DNA of 64,000 bases from an uncultured Prevotella sp. (GCA_900551055.1 URUK01000014.1:1-64000); one strand, 5' to 3'; positions 42,324-51,502 are shown, numbered from the stretch's first letter. Notes: a model not told the origin generated them from the sequence alone. Numbers and translations: made by a program.

Positions 42324-42351
42324 CGGATATGCAATCATGATTGCATATCCG
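42324..42351. repeat. 28-bp perfect palindrome
   Basis: Two 14-base halves (cggatatgcaatca and its complement) form an exact palindrome 19 bp after the family B copy 3 stop. As RNA it would make a hairpin with a minimal loop. It lacks a T-run, so it may be a processing/termination structure or a protein-binding site. Confidence 0.7.
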
Positions 42352-42374
42352 CCGATACGAAGGAGAGATCGATG

Positions 42375-42516
42375 AAAAACTGTTAGGCAAAACGGCACGG
42401 GCGTTACAATCACGCACGGCGGACGGCAGGCAGGATGCAGGTTGTAAGCAAAACCGCAGGCTTATGTTTCAATTGCAACAGGTGGCCTTTCAGGCTGTAA
42501 AAGACGGTCTTTTGCA
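42375..42516 (+). repeat. 142-bp intergenic repeat, copy 1
   Basis: This stretch recurs with only a few differences at 43937-44078. Shared landmarks are ggcaaaacggcacgggcgtt, gaggatgcagg-like and ttcaattgcaacaggtggcc, ending at aaaagacggtcttttgca. It has no gene of its own and lies between array genes. It ends in the CAAAAGGCC/AAGACGGTCTTTT repeat type seen elsewhere in the chromosome part. Confidence 0.8.
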
Positions 42517-42607
42517 CTGCAAAAAGCCATGTTTTACAATGCAAAACATAACATACGGCAAAACATACAAAAATAATAACATTAAAAAAACGAAAGGAAC
42601 AGGACAA

Positions 42608-43360
42608 ATGAAAAAGGCATGTTCAATATTGATTGCAATGTTTTTTACCAGTATGGCATCAATGGCACAAGAGCAAGTATTCAGCATCGGAACCAATGGT
42701 GACATAGTGACAAAAACCAAATTCATTGAAGAACTTTATTCAGGCAATTACAACAACGTAACGCCTTATGCCTTAAAGTTCAGCGAAAAGATTGATGCCG
42801 CATCACACACCGCCATCAATAACGACTTGACAAGCGGCAACAACGGCTTAACAAACATCAGTAAAAGAGCAGCAAACAGCCCAAACGCAAACAAGACAAC
42901 AACCGCAATCCCGCTTTATACGGTGAACGGCTTGAGATACAAAGGCTGGGACAATGAGTCGGGCGACTTCAACGTAATAGAAATATCGTATGGCAAAGAC
43001 ACGCTTTTTACCTTGAAATATGCTGACGGTTGGGACAACATGTCAACCGACTACGGCTCATACACGTCGAAGTTTTGCGGTATTGAGAAGCTGGGCGACA
43101 ACACTTTCGCCGCAATATTCAAAGGCGTTGACATTATGAGCCAACCGCCCTACCTGACAATTGTCGTGATGAAGGACGGCAAGGCAAACCTGGTGTTCAA
43201 CAAGCCGATGATTATCAACTCGATAAAGACAAACTCCGACGGTACAAAAACGTTTGACTTACAGGAGAATACGGTTGAATGGATTGACGAAAACACGCCT
43301 GCCAACAGTCCCATTACGCATACAATGACGATAAAAGACGGCAACATTTACTTCAAGTAA
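42608..43360 (+). CDS. Family A secreted protein, copy 3
   Basis: 250 residues; the start at 42608 gives a signal peptide (cleavage after ASMAQ), whereas upstream in-frame codons run through the intergenic repeat. It has the A signature: EQVFSIGTNGDIVTKTKFIE, TPYALKFSEKID, DFNVIEISYGKDTLFTLKY, GWDNMSTDYGSYTSKFCGIE and TMTIKDGNIYFK. The last 110 codons are almost identical to copy 1 (38781), while the N-terminal half differs, pointing to gene conversion in the C-terminal half. Confidence 0.72.
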   Translation: MKKACSILIAMFFTSMASMAQEQVFSIGTNGDIVTKTKFIEELYSGNYNNVTPYALKFSEKIDAASHTAINNDLTSGNNGLTNISKRAANSPNANKTTTAIPLYTVNGLRYKGWDNESGDFNVIEISYGKDTLFTLKYADGWDNMSTDYGSYTSKFCGIEKLGDNTFAAIFKGVDIMSQPPYLTIVVMKDGKANLVFNKPMIINSIKTNSDGTKTFDLQENTVEWIDENTPANSPITHTMTIKDGNIYFK

Positions 43361-43392
43361 AGATCACAGCAGGCAGTAATGACAAATAAACG

Positions 43393-43436
43393 ACAAGGCG
43401 GAGGAGGCTCAACAGCATTCCTATCCGCCTTGTTTC
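43393..43436 (+). terminator. Terminator after family A copy 3
   Basis: acaaggcgga (43393-43402) pairs with tccgccttgt (43424-43433), followed by TTTC. It is homologous to the structure at 39544, so the whole A-terminator-B spacer was duplicated. Confidence 0.72.
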
Positions 43437-43487
43437 ACTTGTTTTTATTTATCCATATAAACACACTACAATTAAAAACTAAAACAC

Positions 43488-43922
43488 ATGAAAACGGCTT
43501 TTACTATCTTGATGACACTTTGCGCGGCCATCGCAAGCGCGCAGGGCGTTGACACTGAGACGCTTAAAAGCGGGCCGTGGAGGGCTACCGACATGGAATA
43601 CCTCAACAAGAACGGCGGCTTTCTGCGCACGACCTATACCGACTCGCTCTGCATTACCGACATATCCCTTTACGAGGGAAGCGACACGGTGCATGTGGAG
43701 TCGTATTACTATCTGACCGACAGCAGGCCAAAAGCGTTCGACATGGCTATGGTTGGCAAACCGGCACGGGGCAGATACATCGTAACAAACGAGCGGAGGC
43801 GCACGCTGGCAGACCCCACTTGGTTTTATAAGCTGATAGTACGAGAGGTGTTTGAGGCCGCAGAAGGCTGGTTCGTTGTGAGATGGGACGACAAGAATGT
43901 ATGTACGTTTGAGAAAATGTAA
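43488..43922 (+). CDS. Divergent family B-like secreted protein
   Basis: 144 residues with signal peptide (cleavage after ASAQ). The pattern LKSGPWRATDMEYLNKNGG, YTDSLCITDISLYEGSDTVH, YYLTDSRPKAFDMAMVGKPA and YKLIVREVFEAAEG follows family B but with little identity. Its codons are richer in G+C than its neighbours'. It closes the array and faces the efflux operon. Confidence 0.65.
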   Translation: MKTAFTILMTLCAAIASAQGVDTETLKSGPWRATDMEYLNKNGGFLRTTYTDSLCITDISLYEGSDTVHVESYYYLTDSRPKAFDMAMVGKPARGRYIVTNERRRTLADPTWFYKLIVREVFEAAEGWFVVRWDDKNVCTFEKM

Positions 43923-43936
43923 GACCCTATATGGCA

Positions 43937-44078
43937 AAAACTGTAAGGCAAAACGGCACGGGCGTTAACAATCACGCACGGCTGACGGCAGGAAGGATGC
44001 AGGCTGTAAGCGAAACCGCAGGTTTGTGTTTCAATTGCAACAGGTGGCCTTTCAGGCTGTAAAAGACGGTCTTTTGCA
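43937..44078 (+). repeat. 142-bp intergenic repeat, copy 2
   Basis: Near-identical to 42375-42516 (differences include ttaacaat for ttacaat). It follows the last array gene and runs into a strong hairpin at 44084. Confidence 0.8.
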
Positions 44079-44083
44079 AGCCA

Positions 44084-44118
44084 AAAGGCCGCCTTTTGTC
44101 GTGCAAAAGGCGGCCTTT
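44084..44118. terminator. Strong bidirectional hairpin between the array and the efflux operon
   Basis: aaaggccgccttttg (44084-44098) pairs perfectly over 15 bp with 44104-44118 around a 5-base loop. It lies between convergent genes (stops at 43922 and 44167) and belongs to the CAAAAGGCC repeat family. Confidence 0.8.
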
Positions 44119-44166
44119 CTCAAACAGCTCGATTATAAGGTATTTACAAGGTTGGGAGCGTTTGTG

Positions 44167-45438
44167 TCATTGCCCGGTGGCGTTCAGGTATTCACGCTTC
44201 TTTATCTGGTAGCCGGCGTATGCCTCGACGTATGCCGAGCGGCTGTTCTGGTACAGCGTCTGCGCCTCAAGCAGGTCGCTCATCGTAGCCGTTCCGGCAC
44301 GGTAGTAGTCGTCGTGCAGGCGCAGGTTTTCCTCCGCCTGTCCGATTGACTCTATGGCGATGCCGATTTGCCGGTAAGCGTCGTTCATGTCGTTCCACTT
44401 GTTCTCCATGTTTATTACCAGCAGCTGGCTGTTGTCCTGAAGGGTGTTCTCGGCGTTGCGCACGGCCATTTTCTTCCTTTTCATGTCGTGCGAGCCGCCC
44501 CACCAGCCCGACAGCGGTATGCTTATCGTGGCGAAGCCCACCCACGAACGCTGGCTCTTGTCAAGGAAATCGTTGTAGAGGTAGCCGCCGCCGATTGCCA
44601 CTTGCGGCAGGTTTTCGCCCAATGACAGCTTGTATTGCAGTTTGTTGGCCTTCACGTTCTGCTCCATCAGGGCGTATTCGGCGGTGTTAGCCAGCGCAGC
44701 CGACGGCTCGGCGTATAGTGTAAGCGGCGATTCGGGCAGTCCGCCGCTCATGTCGGCCTCAACGTCTATGCTGTCGCCGGAGTGCCCGGTGTACTGTGCC
44801 AGCAGCCGCTTGGCCGTCGTCAGCGCGTTTTCAAGCGTTATGCGGCTGCTCCGTGTCTCGTTCTTGCGCAGGCTGACCTGCAGCAGGTCATTCCTGTCTG
44901 TCACTCCGGCGGCCACTGCTGCGTCGGCGTCCTTGGTGAACTTGTCAAGCTGCCGCTCTACGGCTTCAACCGTTTTCAGCTTCTCTTTCAGCATGGCTAC
45001 CTGCCAGAAGTAAGTTTCGGCGGTCAGCACCACCTCGTCTTGCGACATGCGCCGTTGCAGCCGACTCGTCTGCACGCCCACTTCGGCCAGTTTGTTGGAG
45101 TTCAGTATTCGTCCGCCCGCGAACAAGGGCATCTGCGCCGAGACGCTTCCCGATATTCCATTTTTGAGCAGCCCCAGCTCCATTCCACCGCCCATGCTCA
45201 TCTGTATAAGCTCGTCGTCGGCCATGAAGCCCATGCCCATGACGCTTACGGTGGGGAAATACTTTGTGAAAGCCTGCTTCTTGGCTTGCCGTGCGGCCTC
45301 AACGTCGTTGGCGGCGTTCTTCATCTTCACGTTATGTTGCAGCGCGTCGCTGACGCACTGGTCTACTGTCATCATGCGCTGCGCCGCCATTGTCGAGGCC
45401 GTAAGCAGCGCGGCAAGTGTCAATATGGTTGTTTTCAT
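44167..45438 (-). CDS. TolC-family outer-membrane efflux protein
   Basis: 423 residues with signal peptide (cleavage near TMAAQ) and the two long helical OEP repeats of TolC-type channels, e.g. VDQCVSDALQHNVKMKNAAN near the start and LRLHDDYYRAGTATMSDLLE near the end, ending KREYLNATGQ. It would form the outer-membrane exit duct for the adaptor and RND pump encoded just upstream in the same operon. Confidence 0.9.
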   Translation of the reverse strand: MKTTILTLAALLTASTMAAQRMMTVDQCVSDALQHNVKMKNAANDVEAARQAKKQAFTKYFPTVSVMGMGFMADDELIQMSMGGGMELGLLKNGISGSVSAQMPLFAGGRILNSNKLAEVGVQTSRLQRRMSQDEVVLTAETYFWQVAMLKEKLKTVEAVERQLDKFTKDADAAVAAGVTDRNDLLQVSLRKNETRSSRITLENALTTAKRLLAQYTGHSGDSIDVEADMSGGLPESPLTLYAEPSAALANTAEYALMEQNVKANKLQYKLSLGENLPQVAIGGGYLYNDFLDKSQRSWVGFATISIPLSGWWGGSHDMKRKKMAVRNAENTLQDNSQLLVINMENKWNDMNDAYRQIGIAIESIGQAEENLRLHDDYYRAGTATMSDLLEAQTLYQNSRSAYVEAYAGYQIKKREYLNATGQ

Positions 45439-45553
45439 CGCTTTTTTTACTTAATTTTCTAAATTGAATGTCCACAAACAGCCCATAAACAGTCAAGTAC
45501 GTGTTTGCCAATAAGGCATTTGTCTTTAACTTCTTAGCGACCGTAGGGAGCGG

Positions 45554-45579
45554 TAACTCCTTTAACTCCTTTAACTTCT
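45554..45579. repeat. Intergenic repeat TAACTyCTTTAACTCCTTTAAC, copy 1
   Basis: The 26 bases here recur with one mismatch at 59438-59463; both are preceded by a small hairpin-like GC-rich stretch (ccgtagggagcgg here, cccacggagtggg there). It lies between the RND and TolC genes. Confidence 0.6.
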
Positions 45580-45623
45580 GATGAATGGGAGCTTTGCGGA
45601 CATTCATCTTTCAAGTCATGTTG

Positions 45624-48600
45624 TCATTGGTTCTCAATAGCCTCCACACGCTTGCGCCTCTCCGTTGTGCCGCGGAATATCAGCAGGTAGGCGGCCGGCA
45701 GCACGGTAAGGATGAACAGCATGGTTATCAGCGTGCCGTAACATATCACCGTACCCATGGGCATCCACAAGCCGCTTCCGCCCAAAATCATCGGTATCAC
45801 GCCCATCGACGCTGCGGCGGAGGTGAGGAATATGGGGCGCATTCGGCGCTGTGCCGAGTGGTAGATGGCCTCTTCGGCGTGCATGCCTTCCGTTGTGCGC
45901 AGCTCCTCTGCATAGTCGAACATTATTATTCCGTTGCGCACAAGGATGCCCATGAGGCTCACCACACCCAAGATACACGTTATGCTGAGGTCTACGCCCT
46001 GTATCAATATGCCGGCGGCGGTGCCGAACAGGCAGAGCAACAAGCTCGCGAAAATGAGCGCGGCGATGCTGATTTTGCGGAAATGGAACAGCAGTATGAA
46101 GAAGATTATCACCGCCGCGATGGCTAATCCGCCAATGATTGAGGGCATCTTTTCAACGCTTTGTTCCTCTTCTCCGCCGTAGCTGACGGTTATTCCTGCC
46201 GGAATGTTCATCTTGTTGACGAGTTCTTTCACCTCTTTGGTAACGTCCATGGCGTTTGTTCCGCGTGTGATGTCGCTTTCAACGGTCACCGTGTACACGC
46301 CGTTGCGCCGCACAATCTGCCCGTCTTTCCATGCAGGGCGCACGTCGGCAACCTGCCTAAGCGGCACAGTAGCCAGTCCTCCGGCTGCCGGTATACGCTC
46401 GTCGGCCACATCGGCGTTGGTCGCCCGGTCGGCCTTTGTGCCTTTCAGTACCACGGGTATGCCGTCGTCACCCTCCCACACGGTAGCTACTTTAGTGCCG
46501 CTTCCATACCTCATGGCCAGCGTGGACTCGACGGCAAGGTTGCTTACGCCGAGGCGCGACGCCTCGTCTTCTTTCAATACGATGTCGCCCGAGGCAAGAG
46601 GCTCGTTGCAGTCGGTGTGAACCTGCGTCAGTCCGGGTATGTTTTTCATCCCGTCGCGCAGCTTCCCAGCCTGCGCCTTCAGCGCTCCGAAGTCCTCGCC
46701 GCTGAGCCTTACCTCCACCGGATATACCGCCTCGCTGTAGCTGAGCTGCTTGAACCTTACTCGTGCGCCGGGAAAATAGTCGCCGTATTTCGGCGTGTAT
46801 TCGTCCAAAAGCTCCTCGGTAGCCTCGATTCCGGTGGTGTTCACAATGAACTGTGCATAGTCCGTGCCGGCTATTTGCGGAGCGTATGCCGTGTGGAAGC
46901 GCGGCGACGCGCATCCCTTGAACGACGTTACGGACACCACGCGGCTGTCTTTGCGCAGCATGTCCGCCAAGCTGTCGGCCACTTCCGCAGTGCGTTTGAC
47001 AGACGTTCCGGTAGGAGTGTATATCTCAACGGCGAACTGGTTGCGGTCGGCTGCCGGCATAAGCTTCTGCGGAACGTGTGCCATCATCACCACGCCTGCC
47101 GCTATCGACACCACGCCGAGGCCTACCGTGACCTTGGGATGTGCGAAACAGACGTCCAACAGCTTGTTGTACGACTTCTGGAGGAAGTCCAGGAAGGAGA
47201 ACGGTTTGCTGCCGTCGGCCTTCGTCTTGCCCTCCATCGGCTTGCGGATGAACCAGAACTGCATGAACGGCACAAGCAGAGTAGCCACCAAGAGTGAAAC
47301 CATCAGCACGATGGTGACGCCCCACGGGAACATCACAATGAAGTCTTTGAACATTCCCGTAAGCGTTATGAGGAACGGGAAGAACGTCACCGTGATGGCA
47401 AGAGTGGCCGAGAAGATGGACTTGAAGAAGTGGGTTGTGCTCTGTATTGAGGCGTGCCAGCGCGATTCTCCCGTGCCCAGAAGCTCCAGGTAGTTGTCGA
47501 TGATGACGATGGAGTTGTCCACTATCATTCCGAGCGACATTATCAGCACCGCGAGAGTTACCGTGTTAAGCTCTATTCCGAACGCATTGAACAGTCCGAG
47601 CGATATGAATATCGTTATAGGAATTGTCGATGCGGCAACGAGAGCCACCCTCATGGGCAGCAGGAGCATGACGACGATCACCACGGCGACGATTGCTATG
47701 AGCAGCTCTTCAAGGAAGTTGGCCACGCTGTCGCCAACAACCTTGCTCTGGTCGGTGATGCGGTAGATGCTGACATCTGCCGGAAGAGTCTTCTGGAAAC
47801 CTGCCATCACCTTGTCGATGTCGTCGCCCATCTTGACAATATTCTGCCCTTTCTTCATCTCTACGCTTAGAAGTATGCACTTCGTGCCGTTGTTCGTGAT
47901 GTATGAATCAGGCTCGGGATACTCCCGGCGCACGTCGGCCACGTCCTTCAGGCGCACGTTGTCGCCGCCGGGCGAGGCGTAGACAATCATCTGCTGGATG
48001 TCATATACCGAGTTGAGCGACTTCTCCACGTAGAGCGGCTGCACGTAGTCGTCGGTCTTAACGCGGCCTCCGCTCGTGGTGAAGCCCTTTTGCATGAGGG
48101 TGAGCATGAGCGTCTTGTCGCTCAGGCCGTAGTGGCTCAGACGCTCGTTGTCAAGATATACGGCTATCTGCTCATGCCGCATGCCGCTCACTGTCATACG
48201 TCCCACGCTCTCGATGCGGCGCAGGCTGTCCTTGAGGCAGTCCATATAGTCGTTCAGTTCGCGGTAAGTCTTGTCCTTGCTCTCCATCGTTATGAGCAGG
48301 GCGGAGGTGTCTCCGAAGTCGTCCATCACCTTGATGGCGAGCACGTTGCCCGGCAGTTGCGCCTTGAAGTCGGCCACACCGTGCTTGAACTTGCTCCAGA
48401 ACTCGTCCTTGTTGCTTACGTCGTCGTTGAGTTCCACCTGTATGTAGACTATTCCGTCGCGGCTTTTCGAGAAGGTCTTGGCCTTCTTCACCTCCTTGTA
48501 AGTGAAGATATAGTCCTCCAGAGGCTTTGTTACCTGCTCGGCCATCTCGTCCGACGGCACGCCGGGGGCTACCGCCACGACGATGCCCTGGCGCACGGTG

Positions 48601-48734
48601 AAGTCGGGAAACTCGTTTTTCCTCATGCCCGGCAGACTGTATATGCCGAAGGCTACGAGGCAGCTGAATATGAGGATGACTATCTGCCTGTAGTGCATCG
48701 CCAATTCAACGAAGTTTCGTTTGTTTGCTTCCAT
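45624..48734 (-). CDS. RND-family efflux pump (AcrB/HAE1-like)
   Basis: 1036 residues from the ATG at 48734 (an upstream in-frame start lies in repeat sequence). It has the RND plan: first helix VILIFSCLVAFGIYSLPGM, large periplasmic porter loops (e.g. VAPGVPSDEMAEQVTKPLED), then helices 2-6 with GMIVDNSIVIIDNYLEL (the helix-4 acidic residue for proton relay), a second loop, and helices 8-12 (ILGVVSLMGILVRNGIIMFD). Proton-driven export of drugs or detergents. It follows the adaptor and precedes TolC. Not a CusA-type metal pump by any marker I can see. Confidence 0.92.
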   Translation of the reverse strand: MEANKRNFVELAMHYRQIVILIFSCLVAFGIYSLPGMRKNEFPDFTVRQGIVVAVAPGVPSDEMAEQVTKPLEDYIFTYKEVKKAKTFSKSRDGIVYIQVELNDDVSNKDEFWSKFKHGVADFKAQLPGNVLAIKVMDDFGDTSALLITMESKDKTYRELNDYMDCLKDSLRRIESVGRMTVSGMRHEQIAVYLDNERLSHYGLSDKTLMLTLMQKGFTTSGGRVKTDDYVQPLYVEKSLNSVYDIQQMIVYASPGGDNVRLKDVADVRREYPEPDSYITNNGTKCILLSVEMKKGQNIVKMGDDIDKVMAGFQKTLPADVSIYRITDQSKVVGDSVANFLEELLIAIVAVVIVVMLLLPMRVALVAASTIPITIFISLGLFNAFGIELNTVTLAVLIMSLGMIVDNSIVIIDNYLELLGTGESRWHASIQSTTHFFKSIFSATLAITVTFFPFLITLTGMFKDFIVMFPWGVTIVLMVSLLVATLLVPFMQFWFIRKPMEGKTKADGSKPFSFLDFLQKSYNKLLDVCFAHPKVTVGLGVVSIAAGVVMMAHVPQKLMPAADRNQFAVEIYTPTGTSVKRTAEVADSLADMLRKDSRVVSVTSFKGCASPRFHTAYAPQIAGTDYAQFIVNTTGIEATEELLDEYTPKYGDYFPGARVRFKQLSYSEAVYPVEVRLSGEDFGALKAQAGKLRDGMKNIPGLTQVHTDCNEPLASGDIVLKEDEASRLGVSNLAVESTLAMRYGSGTKVATVWEGDDGIPVVLKGTKADRATNADVADERIPAAGGLATVPLRQVADVRPAWKDGQIVRRNGVYTVTVESDITRGTNAMDVTKEVKELVNKMNIPAGITVSYGGEEEQSVEKMPSIIGGLAIAAVIIFFILLFHFRKISIAALIFASLLLCLFGTAAGILIQGVDLSITCILGVVSLMGILVRNGIIMFDYAEELRTTEGMHAEEAIYHSAQRRMRPIFLTSAAASMGVIPMILGGSGLWMPMGTVICYGTLITMLFILTVLPAAYLLIFRGTTERRKRVEAIENQ

Positions 48735-48748
48735 TGTTTTGTTTTTTA

Positions 48749-48853
48749 GTTGACAAGTGACGAGATACGAGTTGACAAGGTGGTTTGACTTGCCGCTTGT
48801 CTGCACGTCCCTTGTCCCTTGTCGACTCGTCTACTTGTTACTTGTCTGCTTGA
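48749..48853. repeat. GACAAGTGACGAG-type hairpin repeat, copy 1
   Basis: Between the adaptor and RND genes, degenerate GACAAG/GACGAG units on one side and CTTGTC/CTCGTC on the other could fold into a long imperfect stem. The same units recur at 56556-56636 and 58166-58266. Confidence 0.65.
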
Positions 48854-48856
48854 AAA

Positions 48857-49882
48857 TCAGAATTCCACCTTCATTCCTTCGCTTACTTTCTGCGCCCCGG
48901 CGGTTATCACAAGGTCGCCGTCGGCCAGTCCGCTCGTGACCGTTACGCCGTCGGCGGTGAAGTCGCCGCAGGTTACGATGCGCTTCACGGCCTTTCCGCC
49001 TACGGCGAGCCATACAAACTCGTTGTTGTTTTCGTCAACCTGCACAATGTGAGCTGGCAGCACGCATGTCTGCCGCGTGTTGCCGCCGTCCAGCGTCACG
49101 TCGGCCACCATGCCGGGCAGCAGCTTCCGCCCTGCGCCGGGCAGGCTGATTTTCACCTCGTATGAGCGCGACAGCGGGTCGGCGGCCACGCCTTTCTCCG
49201 TGACCGTGCCCTGCATGGAGGCTCCGCCGAGTGCGCTGACGGTGACGGTGGCCTTCTGTCCCATGGCGATTTGCGCCATTTCGTTCTCGGGAACAGATAT
49301 TTTAACCTTCATGCGGCCTACCGACACGAGCTTTGCCACCTGCGTTCCGGCGGAGACGTTCTGTCCCTTTTCGGCGAATTTCCTTGATATTACGCCGCTG
49401 AATGGTGCGTACAGCCGGCAGTCGCGCAGCTGGCGTGCCGCCACCTGTTCGGCTGCGCGTGCGCGCTGCAGCGCTGTTTGCGCCTCGACCCACTTTATTT
49501 CGGGCAGGCTTCCCTTGCCGTGCAGCTCCTCCATGCGGTTGTATGCGTCTTCGGCCTGTGCCAGCGCGGCACGTGCGGCGGCGTGGTTGTTGGTCAGCTG
49601 TTCGGCGTCGAGCGTGGCTATGAGCTGTCCTTTGGCCACGCGGTCGCCCTCGTTTACGAGCACACGGCTGACAGTGCCGGCTACGGCGAAGCTCAGCAGC
49701 GAGCCGTTCTCTTCCTCAACAGTGCCCGAATAGCTGGCGGTGCGCGCCGCGGCGGCGGCCTTCACCTGCGTTGTTTCCACTTTCACGGCCTTGCGTCCTG
49801 CGTCCCGGCCTTCGTCTTTCGTGCCGCACGCCGTGAGCATTACAGCTGCCAGCGCCAGCGTCAATGATTTGTAATACTTCAT
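48857..49882 (-). CDS. RND efflux periplasmic adaptor lipoprotein
   Basis: 341 residues from the ATG at 49882, giving lipobox MLTAC. Membrane-fusion-protein features: barrel-sandwich halves AGTVSRVLVNEGDRVAKGQL and LYAPFSGVISRKFAEKGQNV flanking a helical hairpin, a beta-barrel segment, and a C-terminal membrane-proximal domain. It bridges the RND pump and TolC. It is the first gene of the operon, behind a -7 box at 49912-49919 and divergent from an AraC-type gene. Confidence 0.9.
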   Translation of the reverse strand: MKYYKSLTLALAAVMLTACGTKDEGRDAGRKAVKVETTQVKAAAAARTASYSGTVEEENGSLLSFAVAGTVSRVLVNEGDRVAKGQLIATLDAEQLTNNHAAARAALAQAEDAYNRMEELHGKGSLPEIKWVEAQTALQRARAAEQVAARQLRDCRLYAPFSGVISRKFAEKGQNVSAGTQVAKLVSVGRMKVKISVPENEMAQIAMGQKATVTVSALGGASMQGTVTEKGVAADPLSRSYEVKISLPGAGRKLLPGMVADVTLDGGNTRQTCVLPAHIVQVDENNNEFVWLAVGGKAVKRIVTCGDFTADGVTVTSGLADGDLVITAGAQKVSEGMKVEF

Positions 49883-49911
49883 GTTTATGTCCTTTTGTTT
49901 GAATTTTGCCG

Positions 49912-49919
49912 CAAAATTA
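49912..49919 (-). promoter_or_regulatory. -7 promoter box of the efflux operon
   Basis: TAATTTTG on the minus strand, followed by C, 29 bp upstream of the adaptor start at 49882. Confidence 0.6.
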
Positions 49920-50077
49920 TATCCTTTTTCGCTTTCCCCGTGTTCCTGAAAAGCAGTGTTAATGTTCTGTTTTGGAACGAAAGGAAAAGCAGGACATAGC
50001 TGTTTGACTTTTGGACACGCTGCATCCGCATGCCGTTTTACCGTCATGCGTGCAGCATGTCACGACCGCTTGCCATG

Positions 50078-50165
50078 CAAAAGGCCGTCTTTCGTCTTGC
50101 GAAAGGCCACCTTTTACACGCTGAAAGGCCATCAATTGCACGCCAAAAGGCCGTCTTTTGCAGGG
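50078..50165. repeat. CAAAAGGCC repeat cluster in the divergent control region
   Basis: Four or five units of the type (G)CAAAAGGCCGTCTTT/GAAAGGCCACC are visible between the efflux operon and the AraC gene. Further right, a perfect 8-bp hairpin (cgtgacgc/gcgtcacg) lies at about 50238-50258. Confidence 0.7.
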
Positions 50166-50406
50166 CCGCAGCAGCAGGCTGCGCAAACGCCTGGCAGCCA
50201 GGACGTTGCGCGACGGACTGCAAACAGCCTCACACGGCGCGTGACGCAAGTCGCGTCACGATGCAGTTCCGGGTCGCACACCTTATTTATACATGTCTAA
50301 AAGTAATGTCTTAATTTTCTTAAATGTTACCTTTGGGAAGCAGTCTGCGACTTTTAGACAACGCCTTTTCCGACAAAAATTCTTTTCTTTGCAGGCAAAA
50401 AAGAAT

Positions 50407-51291
50407 ATGGATATAAAGAAAGTAAGACTTGACGACTATGAAGTGCGCGAGTTTCTGACGCACAGTAACGGCAAAATAGCCGTTGTGGACGAGCTTGGAA
50501 GCCTTGACATCAACAATGCGACCAAGTTTGAAGGCGTGTTCGTCATACTGTGCCAGGCAGGGCGGCTGACGCTCAACATCAACGGAAAAACTTATAACGC
50601 GCATACCAACGACGTATTAGTGTGCATGCCGGAAATCGTCACGCAAAACGTGCTTGTAAGCACAGACTTCCGCTTTTGCAGCATGTTCATTTCGTCCGAC
50701 TACGCTTTCAACACGCTGCCCGTGCAGGCGAAGGGATGGAACGCGAGGCGTTTTTTTGAGGAAAACCCCATCATCTCGGTTTCCGAAAAGGAGGCAAAAA
50801 TGTTCAGCCAGTATTGCATGCTGATAAAATCGAAGTTCGAAGACACCGACAGCCGCAACCGCGACAAGATAATCGACGCGCTTATCCAGGCGTTTATCTA
50901 CGACTTCGGCAACGCCCTTACCCGCAACATATCCTACGAGCCGCGCCCGATGTCGTCGGCCGAAGACATCTTCAACAGGTTCATCGTCATCCTTACACAG
51001 GCTTATCCAAAGCGGCGCAAGGTGGCGTATTACGCCGACAAGCTTAACATCTCGCCCAAATACCTCTCCGTGGTGTGCAAAAAGACGTGCGGCAAGAACG
51101 CCTCGAAAATAATCGACGCCTGTGTGGTGAAAGACATCGAGGCACTGCTCAAAAGCACGCGGAAGTCGGTCAAGGAGATTTCAAACGAGCTGGAGTTCCC
51201 CAACACCTCGTTCTTCGGCCGCTACGTAAAGAAAAACCTCGGCTGCACTCCCAACGAACTGCGCCGCAGGCTCAACGGTGTGGGCGAATAG
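50407..51291 (+). CDS. AraC-family regulator divergent from the efflux operon
   Basis: 294 residues from the ATG at 50407. N-terminal cupin-like domain (VFVILCQAGRLTLNINGK) and C-terminal AraC DNA-binding domain (VAYYADKLNISPKYLSVVCK; KEISNELEFPNTSFFGRYVK; LGCTPNELR). Position and orientation make it the likely regulator of the adaptor-RND-TolC operon. The inducer is unknown. Confidence 0.88.
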   Translation: MDIKKVRLDDYEVREFLTHSNGKIAVVDELGSLDINNATKFEGVFVILCQAGRLTLNINGKTYNAHTNDVLVCMPEIVTQNVLVSTDFRFCSMFISSDYAFNTLPVQAKGWNARRFFEENPIISVSEKEAKMFSQYCMLIKSKFEDTDSRNRDKIIDALIQAFIYDFGNALTRNISYEPRPMSSAEDIFNRFIVILTQAYPKRRKVAYYADKLNISPKYLSVVCKKTCGKNASKIIDACVVKDIEALLKSTRKSVKEISNELEFPNTSFFGRYVKKNLGCTPNELRRRLNGVGE

Positions 51292-51437
51292 TTTTTCAAT
51301 TCATAATACACAATTTATAATTCATAATCGGGCTGCGCGGCGTGAAATAATGTGTGATTTTTGCCGTACCGCACCGTGATGGAGATAAAGTGTATTTGCA
51401 AAAGATGATTGAAAGCAGTGACATTTTTCAACGTTTG

Positions 51438-51469
51438 TTTTGATTTCAGCACCGATTTTGCTATCTTTG
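51438..51469 (+). promoter_or_regulatory. Complete Bacteroidales promoter for the priA operon
   Basis: A -33 box TTTTG (51438-51442), a 19-bp spacer and a -7 box TATCTTTG (51462-51469) fit the consensus well. The start codon of the first small gene is 33 bp downstream. Confidence 0.75.
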
Positions 51470-51502
51470 CTCCAAGTAATCATATACAAGGACAAATCAT
51501 TG

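Noticed and set aside
44782..45462. Long plus-strand frames opposite the TolC, RND, HD-phosphohydrolase and gltX genes.
   Set aside because: High-GC antisense shadows of well-supported genes with low-complexity products and no motifs.
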